DNA of 64,000 bases from Lonicera japonica (taxonomy: Eukaryota; Streptophyta; Magnoliopsida; Dipsacales; Caprifoliaceae). The stretch is taken from contig CM038469.1 of NCBI GenBank assembly GCA_021464415.1, positions 3,822,501 through 3,886,500 of the forward strand, given 5' to 3'. The position numbers were made by a program, and so were the translations under genes. The stretch's first letter is position 1, and every line of letters starts with the position of its first letter. This document shows positions 11,538-21,384 of this stretch, piece after piece. The notes under the pieces were generated by a model. That model was not told where the DNA came from and did no database searches. It saw nothing but the letters and a program-made list of their open reading frames with translations.

Positions 11538-12654
11538 AACACACCTTTATTATTGCTTTGTGATGGATCCTTCAACTTTGTGTTGTTCTACTCTCTTGTT
11601 ATTTAGGATTACAAGCATGGATTGATAAAAGCAAGATTATGATTATGTGGAAGAGAGTTTGTCCAACTTCACCAAAGAAAATGTTTAAGTCAATTAGGAA
11701 CTCGGATACTCCAAAAAAAGAAAAAAAAATAAGTCACATCTCGAGAAGAAGAAAGATCTACCTTATGCAGAATTCTCACTACCAATTAATATAAATACTA
11801 TTAATAAGATGATAGCCACTCTTAAGCGTGTATAAAACGTTGGTAGCAAAGTGCTATACTATTTTGTTAATTAACGCAAATCTGGATAGAGAAATGCGAC
11901 AAATAATTTCAGTGTCACAAGGTACAAAAACAAACGTGATCTATTAGTTCCCTCCTCCATTGCCTAGTTTGATCATGATCATCAATTAGATCACTCACAG
12001 GATTTACACCTGCATAGCTATTATGCAGACTAACAGCCCGAGAAGGAACTTAAGCGAGCAGCCAGATATTCACTGATACGCCATTACCCACTTTCCAACA
12101 ACCACCTTTTTCGAGAACAGATCGAGCCCAATGAATATGCAATGTTATATAACTATTTAAATTATTTATCTTTAATTTGTTTGTCAATGCTGAAAGAGTA
12201 ACAGAAGACACAAAGTAATATAATTGATTTAATTTAAAATAAGAAACAAATATATATATATATACACGCTCTTATTTTTACATAATTCTTTGATAAATTT
12301 TCACATGTAAGCACGAAAGTCTGATAATTATGAGACTAATATAATTAATTTTATGTTGAGGACTATACAAAATTTAACTTGTAGACGAAGCGGTAAAAAC
12401 TCCCTATTTCAAAGAAGAAGTCTATGCTTGATTAACACTCCCCCTTCCTCTCCAACGCCCCCCCCCCCCCCCCCCCCACCCGCTTTCTTTCCCTCAAAAT
12501 TGAACCTAATGGACAAATCCATTTATCTACCAAATCTTAATATTCTCGAACTTTTAATGCAAGATATTAATCAACAAATGGCAAATTAGGCATATTGTTA
12601 GGTGGGGCATGTTCCCCAACAATTATTTTTATTCTTTAAATACTCAATTATAAA
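11538..12654. other. Intergenic, nothing recognised
   Basis: No gene recognised. A run of about 18 C at 12460-12478 and a TA microsatellite at about 12250-12265 are the only distinctive features. Confidence 0.4.
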
Positions 12655-14848
12655 TAGGGGCAATTAGGCATAAGGGCCAATTCTAATAATAATATAATTA
12701 TAAAAGGACACTTATAAATTAGCATTGTAAATTAAGGACACTACATAAAAAGACACTAATGCCCCTTCTTTAGTATCATAAGCCTCTTGTTTGAGTACAC
12801 TTAAGCTGCATTCTTCTACCACTCCTAACAAATTATATTACATTAAGCCTTTCAATGGCTTGCATGGTTGCCTCTGTAAAGTCCATCTACACATAAGTAT
12901 AATATAAAATTGTAAAACGGTATATTAACTAGCAATAAGGTTCAAGAGAGGAAGAAATGAACTTAAAGAAAACAAACAGTAAAAAAGGAAAATGACATGT
13001 ACAAACAGCGTACCACGCTTTTCACAGGTTTGAGATTATATTATTTTCTTAAAGTGCCCCCTGTTCTACTTCATCTTTTTCTTTCTGAAACAGAGAAAAA
13101 TATAATTGAAGTCTTTGCATTATATATATAATAAAGAAGATATTGCAAAAGCATGAAAGAATAGTTTTTAGCACCCCATCAAAATCTACACATCAAGATG
13201 CTAAAACATATTTAGCACCATTTTTGTCCAAAGTAACTAATCACATGGTGTTAAAACAGTTTTAGTACCAATTGTCCAACACTAGAATGGTGTTAAAAAG
13301 GTTTTAGCACCACATTAAAACAAATATAACTAAACTGAAGGTGCTAAACAGTTTTAGCACCCCATCAAATTCTACACATCAAGGTGCTAAAACATATTTA
13401 GCACCATTTTTGTTCAAAGTAACTAATCATATGGTGCTAAAACAGTTTTAGCACCAATTGTCAAACATTAAAATGGTGCTAAAAAGGTTTTAGCACCACA
13501 AGTGAACAAATATAACTAAACGGAAGGTACTAAATAGTTTTTAGCACCCATTCAATTCTACACATCAAGGTGCTAAAACAGATTCATCACTAATTTTGTT
13601 CAAAGCAACTAATCAAATGGTGCTAAAACAGTTTTAGCACCAATTGTCCAACACTAGAATGGTGCTAAAAAGGTTTTAGCACCGTAGGAGAACAAATATA
13701 ACTAAACTGAAGGTGCAAAACAGCTTTAGCATCCAATCAAATTCTACACATCAAAGTGCTAAAATAGTTTTAGCACAATTTTTGTTCAAAAGTAACTAAT
13801 TACATGGTGCTAAAATAGTTTTAGCACCAATTATCCAATACTAGAATTGTGCTAAAAAAGTTTTAGCACCACATATGAACACATATAACTAAATTGAAGG
13901 TGCTAAACAGTTTTAGCATCTCATCCAATTCTACACATTAAAGTGCTAAAATATATTTAGCATCATTCTTGTCCAAAGTAACTAATCACATGGTACTAAA
14001 ATAATTTTAGCACCAATTTTTTAACACTATAATGGTTACATATCTTTGATTTAGGGTTCGTTAAAAAAAAGTTATGATCAGATTTTTTTTAAATTCCGCT
14101 GGGCTGTTGAAATTGGTTGATTTCGATAGTAAAAAGACCTCTGATCGTCTTGATTTTACGCGTAGTTACACTAACTTTGTCTTTCGAACAACATATCCAA
14201 AAATCAGTCCAATCCAACGGTTCAATCAAAAGTTACATATCTTTGATTTAGGTTTGTAAAAAAAAGAGTTGCGATCATATTTTTTTTACAAATCCCGCTG
14301 GGCTGTCGAAATTGGTCGATTTCGATAGCCAAACGACCTCTGATCGTCTTGATTTTTTATCCATTTGTAGTAACTTTATCTTCCGAACAACATATCCAAA
14401 AATTAGCTTAATCCAACGGTTCGAACAAAAGTTATATCCGTTTTACGATTGCACCTGTAGAAAAGAAAAAATAAAGAGATGAGAACGGAGCTCCTTTCGG
14501 CAATACGATCAAAGTCGGCTGCTGGTGGTGGTGGTGGTGGTGGTGAAAGAGGTGAATCATTGGTGAGGAGGTGGAGAATAAGGCGGTGGATAGATTTAGT
14601 ACCAATAGAGTTAAAATCGATATAATACAACTGTTTAGGGACTGAGAGAGAGGAATATTGTTTAAGGTATTTTTGTCCATCAACATTTATCATTTTCCTT
14701 AAAATAAGTTAATATTATGAAAAGTGTCCTTATTGTAAAACCAAATTATGAAATTAGTACTACTTTCCTTTACTAAACATGAGTCCATCCTTATAGTTAT
14801 AAAACATTACAGAGCGAGTCCTTATAATCCATTATCTCTTATAGATAC
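12655..14848 (-). mobile_element. TIR-flanked repeat family, copy A (2.2 kb)
   Basis: The reverse complement of this segment aligns end to end in blocks with 42368-43425. Shared blocks include the outer AGAGATAATGG..ATAAGG; GGACTCATGTTTA.TAAA.GAAAGTA; ACAATAAGGA.ACTTTTCATAATATTAA; TTTTTGGATATGTTGTTCGGAAGA; and GTGTCCTTAATTTA. The two ends form a degenerate inverted repeat of about 22 bp (ATAGGGGCAATTAGGCATAAGG against ATAAGAGATAATGGATTATAAGG). It has no transposase ORF. The ORFs on the minus strand at 14403-14693 are probably incidental; they are rich in Ser/Pro and His from a TGG/CCA microsatellite. Superfamily unknown. Confidence 0.65.
13165..14035. repeat. Tandem array, ~186 bp unit x 4.6, each unit palindrome-rich
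   Basis: Unit starts (GCACCCCATCAAATTCTACA or variants) lie at 13171, 13357, 13544, 13729 and 13917, so the spacing is 185-188 bp. Every unit carries several near-perfect palindromes of the type GGTGCTAAAACAGTTTTAGCACC, each about 23 bp, separated by 15-40 bp. The copy B element at 42.4-43.4 kb has only a few such short palindromes and no 186 bp array, so the array was amplified in this copy. Confidence 0.9.
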
Positions 14849-14886
14849 GAGTACTCAAAAGAATATTCCACCATTTTTTTAAAGTG

Positions 14887-15569
14887 CCCATTTAGATAAC
14901 AAAGGTACTGTTCACTTACCACTTAATTTGTCACTTAAATCTAAAAACTTAAAATTTTTAGATTTAAGTGGTTTGAAATGTTGTTTAGTAACCTTAAAAG
15001 TTAAGTGATAACTTAATTTTTACCACTTAAAATTTTCATCCAAAATTTTAAATGGCAACTTTGCCACTTAAATATAAAACTTAAATTTAAAAGGTTTACA
15101 ATGTCCATTTTACTCTCTTTCTTTTAACAAAAGTATATGGCGCCCCACAACCGCCGCCGCCGCCACTGCCATAACCACTGCATACAACACCACAACCACT
15201 GCATCCACTTTTCCAACCTTGGGTGCAGTCCTGGCAAAGCATTTTTCCACCAACATGTGTCACTTCTTCAGCTTCAGCAACATTCATCATCGACCCCATG
15301 ATCAATATTGAGGCACCGATCATCATCACCGACCCCATGATCAATAACCACTACCTTTTTTTTTATTCTGTTTTCTTCTCAATGTGTACATATATATTCA
15401 ATTGTTAGATATGCTATACTAAAAGGGCAAAATTGTCATATTAAAAAATATTCAGTTTTCGGATGTGTTATATTCAAACACACAACATTTTTTCAGACAC
15501 AATTTTCAAAACTAAACAAACAGTTTTTTCAGTTTCAATTTTCAGTTTTCAGTTTGTTTACTAAACGCC
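14887..15569. mobile_element. Probable hAT-like non-autonomous element carrying a gene fragment
   Basis: The left end (CCCATTTAGATAACAAAG) and the reverse complement of the right end (GGCGTTTAGTAAACAAACTG) form an imperfect inverted repeat of the GGCGTTTGGTAAAC type seen in plant hAT MITEs. The flanks (TTAAAGTG and ACTTAAGT) are not identical, so ends are approximate. Inside are repeats of CACTTAAA/TTTAAGTG and the ORF at 15096-15344, which looks like captured host sequence. Confidence 0.5.
15096..15344 (-). pseudogene. Probable fragment of a pollen Ole e 1/extensin-type secreted protein
   Basis: An 82-codon frame starts with Met-rich hydrophobic residues resembling a signal peptide and ending near NVAEAEE. 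The stretch HVGGKMLCQDCTQGW follows, which resembles the start of the mature part of plant Ole e 1-like proteins (from memory, ..V.GKVLCQDCTQGWNEW..). After GW the similarity ends in a Gly/Cys-rich tail, so only an N-terminal piece is present. It sits inside a probable hAT-like element, consistent with transduplication. Alternatively it is a chance Cys-rich ORF over GCC/GCC-like repeats. It is not expected to make the family product. Confidence 0.4.
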
Positions 15570-15640
15570 ACTTAAGTGTACCAATTTTTTATTTGGACTA
15601 CTCACATAATTCTCTCTCCATTGCCGCATGTTATATCTTA

Positions 15641-16134
15641 GAGCATGTTCAACAGTCTTTTACAATTTTGTTTTGTGCAAAATTTATATAATTTGTAATT
15701 TTTTTTTTGTCTCCAGCGCAATTTTTTAAAATACAAGTTTGTGTAAAATACACTCCCATTTTACAGTTCCACATAATTTTTCTCTATCTTCGTTTTGTAA
15801 TAAAATTTAAAAATATAATAACTTCAAATGTAAAATATGTATTTTAATAAAAACTATATATTTAAAATATGCTCATCAATAACTACAAATCAAGATCCAT
15901 TGTGACTATATAATTATTTATAAAAAAAGATCGACAAATAATAATAATAAATTACTTAAATTGATAATTAGCAAATGTTGAAATCTTATTAGTTATTTTA
16001 AAATTTATAAAAGGCTTTATAAAAGTACCATTGAAGCATATTTTTTTAGTTTTCAAATCTTTTGTAAAAGTGGATTAACACATATAATTTACAAGTCAAT
16101 TTTTACACTAACATTGAAAATAGTCAAAATACTC
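15641..16134. mobile_element. Harbinger/Tourist-like MITE, older copy
   Basis: Flanked by TTA on both sides (15638-15640 and 16135-16137). The left end is GAGCATGTTCAACAG. The right end, reverse-complemented, is GAGTATTTTGACTA, a decayed partner. The interior shares TTTTGTGTAAAA and TTACAC.A....CATTGAAA-type blocks with the MITE at 16208-16642. Non-coding. Confidence 0.65.
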
Positions 16135-16207
16135 TTATCAAGTTTCTTTTTTCTCTCTTTTGTAACAAACTAGCTAGGACCCATCACTTTCTCTCTCCCT
16201 ATTCTTA

Positions 16208-16642
16208 GAGCATCTCCAACAATATTGTACATTTTGATTTTGTGTAAATTTTAAACTACTTGTAAAAAATTTGGTCTGCATCAATTTTTCAAAAATGAGT
16301 TTTGTGTAAAATGGATGTATAAAATACTTCTCCAATTTATACTGCCATGTCACATATCTCTTTGCTCAGATTTTTCATACAACTTTGAAACATAATAACT
16401 TTTAATATAAGATCCATTGTAATTGTAAAATTACGTATAAAAAAAATTCAACAAAAATTAAGAAAAATTGTATAAAATTACATCTAACATACGTCGATAT
16501 CTTATTGGTTGTTTCAAATTTTACATAAGAGTTTACAAAATTACCATTAGAGCATATTTTCTTTAGACTTCATGTTTTGTGTAAATATATGTTTACACAT
16601 GAGATTCACACATCAATTTATACACTATTGCTGTAGAAGCTC
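16208..16642. mobile_element. Harbinger/Tourist-like MITE with TTA duplication
   Basis: Terminal inverted repeat GAGCATCTCCAACA at the left, and GAGCTTCTACAGCA (reverse complement) at the right. It is flanked by TTA at 16205-16207 and 16643-16645. TTA duplication plus this terminus is the usual signature of PIF/Harbinger-derived MITEs. 435 bp, non-coding, and only 73 bp from its relative at 15641-16134. Confidence 0.8.
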
Positions 16643-16645
16643 TTA

Positions 16646-17600
16646 ATGTTTTACCTTTTTAAGGCCATCTAGAATACAAATGCTAAAATTGTAGTGTTAA
16701 AATTGGTACTTAGCCTACCACTATTAAAAAAGTTGCATCACAAAAGTGTAAAATGCCTCTGGACGACACGGTGTGTCACCGCAAGGAAGACATCCAAAGC
16801 CCATAACATCCACTAATGGTCATAACACTCGCGAAATTCAAAATATGCCATGGATGTGCACTTACCCTCCTCTTGGGACGACACATCATGGTGTCAATGT
16901 GTGTTGTTAGTAAGTGGCGATATATCATGTATCACCTAGTGTAAGTTATTGTTGGTTGCTATCTTTTGATTGGCTTTAGCTTTTACCCTAGAAGAAGGCA
17001 AATTTAGCCCATTGGCATCTGTGGTGCAGATGACCGTTAACCCATCTTCTTCACTTTTCTAAAATTAGAGATTTAAGAACATGCGATGCACGTGCACAAT
17101 TTGTTTTTTATGCTTATAAAATGCAAAAGTTTATTAAACGTTAAAGTACGTAGTTTAATGGTAAGTTATTTTCTTTTCCAACTTAGAGGTAACAGATTCA
17201 AATTTTGCCAATTACATTTTTATTCAATAAACAAAAAGTAAGGACTAAATAGAAAACAAAAACAGTGTCATAACTCCAACCACTTTAAACTTATATGTAT
17301 ATAAAACCATGTTATGAATTGTAAAGTTTTTCGTAGTTATTATTATGAAATAATTTTTTTTTGAAATAAAATTAAAATATTATTGTTTTCTAGCTTAAAC
17401 AAATTTGTGGATCCGTGCTTGACCTCTAAAGAAGTGAGAAGGTAAATAGCAACATTGCTTCTTAACGCTAAATTTTTCTAATCAAATCGTTTGCACACTT
17501 TGCTAAATAAAGGTCGTCATTAGCAAGCAAATTTGACCATTTCAATTAGTGGCTCCCCCCACTCTCCCAACAAAATCTTCCTATTTTTAGAAGCTTTCAC
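16646..17600. other. Intergenic sequence upstream of the pectate lyase gene
   Basis: No gene recognised. At about 17140-17205 a stretch with TAGTTTAATGGTAAG and, 40 bp on, GGTAACAGATTCAAAT resembles the A and B boxes of a tRNA-derived SINE, but no full element could be delimited. Confidence 0.35.
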
Positions 17601-17603
17601 AAA

Positions 17604-17613
17604 CTATATAAAC
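17604..17613 (+). promoter_or_regulatory. TATA box, pectate lyase gene
   Basis: CTATATAAAC, about 210 bp upstream of the start codon. A transcription start near 17640 would give a leader of about 185 bp. Confidence 0.5.
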
Positions 17614-17823
17614 ATACCTATTATCATTCCAAAAAAAAAATCAAGCGCTCAATAATACACCCAACCAATTGGGTTGGGTTAGGGGTTCCCAAGTTAAATT
17701 AAAATAAACCAAGTCCGGCGCCTGGCTCTGGTCTACAAAGGTCTGATACCAGTGCACCATTGGGTTCGACCACCCCTGTAGACCGACCAATACTGCGACG
17801 TACTCACAACAAATTAACCAACA

Positions 17824-19523
17824 ATGGAGGATGCCAGGCTCCATTTGTTTCTAGTCTTGTTCTTCACATTCTCCACAATTCTCCCCACTCTCATGGCCCA
17901 AAACGAAACCGATACTAGAAGGGAGCTAGGGAACAAACATTACGGAGGCCCATGCGTCGCAACTAACCCTATCGATCAGTGCTGGAGATGCCACAGGAAT
18001 TGGGCTCGTGATCGCAAAAGACTCGCATCTTGCTCTCAAGGATTCGGCCACAATGCCACCGGTGGTAGAGACGGGCCCATTTATGTTGTGACTGATCCCT
18101 CTGACAATAATGTTTTGGACCCAAAGCCAGGTAATAATTGTGTTACATATAGTTTCTTTTTAATATGTATTAGAATCTTGACCCAGTCGTCGCCCGGACT
18201 TCTTTAGAGTGATGACAATTACTCTACAGGTAAAGTTATGAAATTTGAACCGTTAATTTTAAAATTGACAGTTTAGATCATAACTTCCCCTTTAAGGTGG
18301 TTTGATCCGGATCCACAATATTATATATACCTTGTAAACTTAGATATTATGTAAAATTTTATTATGTTAATGATCCGCATGTGCTTGTAGGTACCCTCCG
18401 GCATGCAGTGATCCAGAAGGGGCCATTGTGGATTATCTTCCAAACCAGTATGACAATCAGTTTAAGCCAGGAATTGATCATGCAGAGCGACAAGACAATC
18501 GATGCCAGGGGTGCAAATGTACATATTGCGAATGGTGCCGGTATTACGATCCAGTTTGTGAGGAATATTATCATTCATAATTTACACATGCACAATATTA
18601 GAAAGACCAGCGGTGGCTTGATTAGAGACTCGGTCGACCACGTTGGTTTCAGGCAAATGAGTGACGGGGATGCCATTACCATTTTTGGTTCTTCCACTAT
18701 TTGGATCGATCACCTCTCCATGTCTCAAGCTGACGACGGGCTCATTGATATTATCGCTGCATCTAATGACGTCACCATTTCAAACTGTCACTTCACAGAT
18801 CATGGAAAGGTATACTATTAACACTTCCTTCCACATAGTTATATATGCGTTTGAACAGAATGAAGGTCTTATGTAGCAATCAATATATATCTGTCACATT
18901 ATTTGACAATCTGATGATTAACATGTGTATGCAGGTCTTGTTGTTTGGTGCGAGTGACACAGATGCGAGGGATAAAATGATGCACGTTACACTTGCATAT
19001 AACCACTTTGGTAAAAGACTGAGCCAAAGAATGCCGAGATGCAGATGGGGATTCTTCCACATCGTCAACAACGATTACACTCACTGGCTAATGTACGCCA
19101 TTGGAGGTAGCAAGGGTGCCACCATCATAAGCCAGGGTAACCGATTCATCGCTCCACCGGATCCCAATTTCAAGGAGGTACATGCATACATACCCTACAA
19201 CAAATACCACATCAAATTGAAACGAAGCAAATTACATAATGTTGAGGTTCATATATATGACGTTGACGTGTTTTAAAAATAATAATGTTACGGTACAGGT
19301 GACACACAGGAACGATGCTTCGCCAGAGGAGTGGAAGAACTGGACATGGAGATCAGAGGGAGATGTGATGATGAATGGCGCATTTATGATTCAATCTGGA
19401 AACCCTGATTGGTCAAGAGGATACCATGATTACCAACTCATTAAACCTTTACCTGGTACTGAAGTTGGCAGGATCACCCAATTTAGTGGTTCCCTTGGTT
19501 GCAGGAGAAAGGTTCCCTGTTAA
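17824..19523 (+). CDS. Pectate lyase, pollen/Amb a 1-type family (PL1), 4 exons
   Basis: Secreted enzyme that cleaves de-esterified pectin by beta-elimination in the cell wall; close relatives act in pollen and softening tissues. Exons 17824-18130, 18391-18809, 18935-19177 and 19299-19523 join in frame with GT-AG introns to 397 aa. Residues 1-25 form a signal peptide. Then come the N-terminal cysteine region (QCWRCHRNW), [20 protein letters not shown], the SDGDAI and WIDHLSMS...DDGLIDI calcium-site regions, the catalytic RMPRCR motif (about residues 274-279) followed by [20 protein letters not shown], and a C-terminus ending in two Cys. Length is usual for the family. In the WIDH-x-S block the family often has Cys or Asn after WIDH and Cys further on; here they are Leu and Ala. 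No break is seen, so it looks functional. Confidence 0.93.
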
Positions 19524-20401
19524 TTATGCCAGATTTTGTTTTTTGTATTTTTGTTTTTTGTCTCTTCATCTTTGTTTCCATTTGGGTCTCAATGACCATG
19601 TATAATCAAGTAATGAGATGAGAGTGTTGATATTTGTTGCTTCCGTTAATGTTGTACAATCTTTGCACACCGAGTAAAATTAAAAGGGATGGCAAAATTT
19701 TGTCAAAAAACAGCAATTATTATTGTTCACTCGATATGATCTGCGCTTGTGAAATGTAATACAAGATTCAAGGCATGTTACAATATGATAAATTTGTTGA
19801 GTGCTGCAAAGAGTAATAATGCATTTTCCTTCCAAATCGAACTCTCTTGCAGTATTAACCGGTAATAATCAACCGCACCCTCCCTTCGTTGAATATGTCT
19901 TAAAATTGTGCTTGGATGAAAGATGAAAAAAAAAGCTAAAAGTGATTAGGCATTTTAAGAATTAATCAAAGAATTGAAACTTATCTATTGCGAAAAACTG
20001 GTTGTTAATTTGAATTAAATAGAGAAAAAATATGTAAGAACTTCATCCTAGCATGCATTTTCTTTTCTTTATTGTAATCCCTTACTAAAAAGTTAAAATT
20101 TAATATCGATCTGGATACGTAATTTATTCTAGAAATCATATTCAAAGAGTAGAAATAACATACATCCAGACCAATAGATGCAACTACAGCAAATAAAATG
20201 TGAATTAAACACGAGATTGAGGAAAATATTATCAATTAAATCACCTTGAGAGATGCACTATTACTTGCTCAAAGCATAAACATGTCATTATGATCTCTCT
20301 CAATAATTCAGGCAATACTGAGTGTTATATTTCAAATTATAACTGTGTTTAAGTTTTAAACAATTTTTAAAATATACTAATTAGTTAGCAATTCAATGAC
20401 T
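19524..20401. other. Intergenic downstream of pectate lyase
   Basis: Holds the 3' flank of the pectate lyase gene and then AT-rich sequence without a recognised feature. Confidence 0.4.
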
Positions 20402-20676
20402 AAGGCTCCATTTGATAATAAGATGGGGAATGACAAAAAAAAATCAATGTATTTTTGTAAAAAGATGAAAAATAAGTTAAAAGATGTGGTGATATATCCT
20501 CTTACTTTTTCCATGGAAAAATAATGCAAGCAAATGGAAGACATCTATCTACTCATAAAAATAAGTATGAGATAGAGAGGATCTCACCACATCCCTCAAC
20601 TAATTTTTCAACTTTTCACAAAAATCAATTGCTTTTGCTATCATTTTTCATTTTATTATCAAATTAACTGACCCTA
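20402..20676. mobile_element. MITE-like element with ~30 bp inverted ends
   Basis: The left end (AGGCTCCATTTGATAATAA, then ATGGGGAATGA) and the reverse complement of the right end (AGGGTCAGTTAATTTGATAATAA, then AATGAAAAATGA) match well. A second inner pair is GATGTGGTGA against TCACCACATC. About 275 bp, non-coding, and it folds on itself. The target duplication could not be settled; hAT ancestry is a guess. Confidence 0.6.
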
Positions 20677-21384
20677 AGAATAAACTTGTAATGCAAGTGT
20701 ACATGTGCATCAGTCTAAAAAAAAATTTAGTAGTGCTACACTTTCTGGATTATAATCTGTGTAATATGTGTTGGTAAAAATATGCAAAGGTACAATCCAC
20801 ATTGACGCCAGTAAGAATACCCAATAAGAGGCATTTTTTTTTTCGTTGTAGAACAAGATGCAAATCTTACATATATTTTATCATAGCATAATGCAATAAA
20901 CACAAAATTGAAATTACTTTCCTTTTTTTCACTTGTTAATGTTGCACACATATAACGATAATACATACTCTGTTTCAAATTTTTAGATCCACTTGTTTTT
21001 GGTACATCTCAAATTGGTAGTCTCACTTTATTTGTTCGCTATGCATAATCAATGTACCAAATGTTATAACAAAAATTAATTTATATTATTGATGAATGAT
21101 CAAGTAGAAATTAGTGTCTTCCTAAAAACTATGAAGTCAAAGGTAAGATTATGAATTTGAGAGAGTTTTAGAATCAAAATATAACTTATTATCAATTTGA
21201 ATTTTAAAGGTTTCCATATTCAAGTACATGGTACAAATAGAACAAACCAAATATCTCAAATTCATAGAAAATTATGAAAGATCCAATTTGATTGGAAAAT
21301 TTGATTGGAAAATTTGTAGGGAAACAAATATTGAAAAAATAAAATAATGGAAACTATGTAGAAAACGAATTTGTTTTTCTAACA
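20677..21384. other. 3' flank of SSRP1, otherwise nothing recognised
   Basis: Intergenic between the MITE and the SSRP1 stop codon. It must contain the SSRP1 3' UTR (minus strand). No gene seen. Confidence 0.4.

Noticed and set aside
12353..12589. 78-codon ORF with a Pro run
   Set aside because: The Pro run comes from poly-C at 12460. No other protein signal.
13165..14035. CRISPR-like regular repeats
   Set aside because: Plant nuclear DNA, unit 186 bp, spacers are part of the repeat and nearly identical. It is a tandem array.
14403..14693. Two overlapping Ser/His/Pro-rich ORFs
   Set aside because: Produced by a TGG/CCA microsatellite inside the TIR element, in two frames at once.
17135..17210. 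Possible tRNA-derived SINE (A-box and B-box-like sequence)
   Set aside because: Only two short similarities, no tail or target duplication, and no cloverleaf could be folded. A similar hint at 32490-32560 is equally weak.
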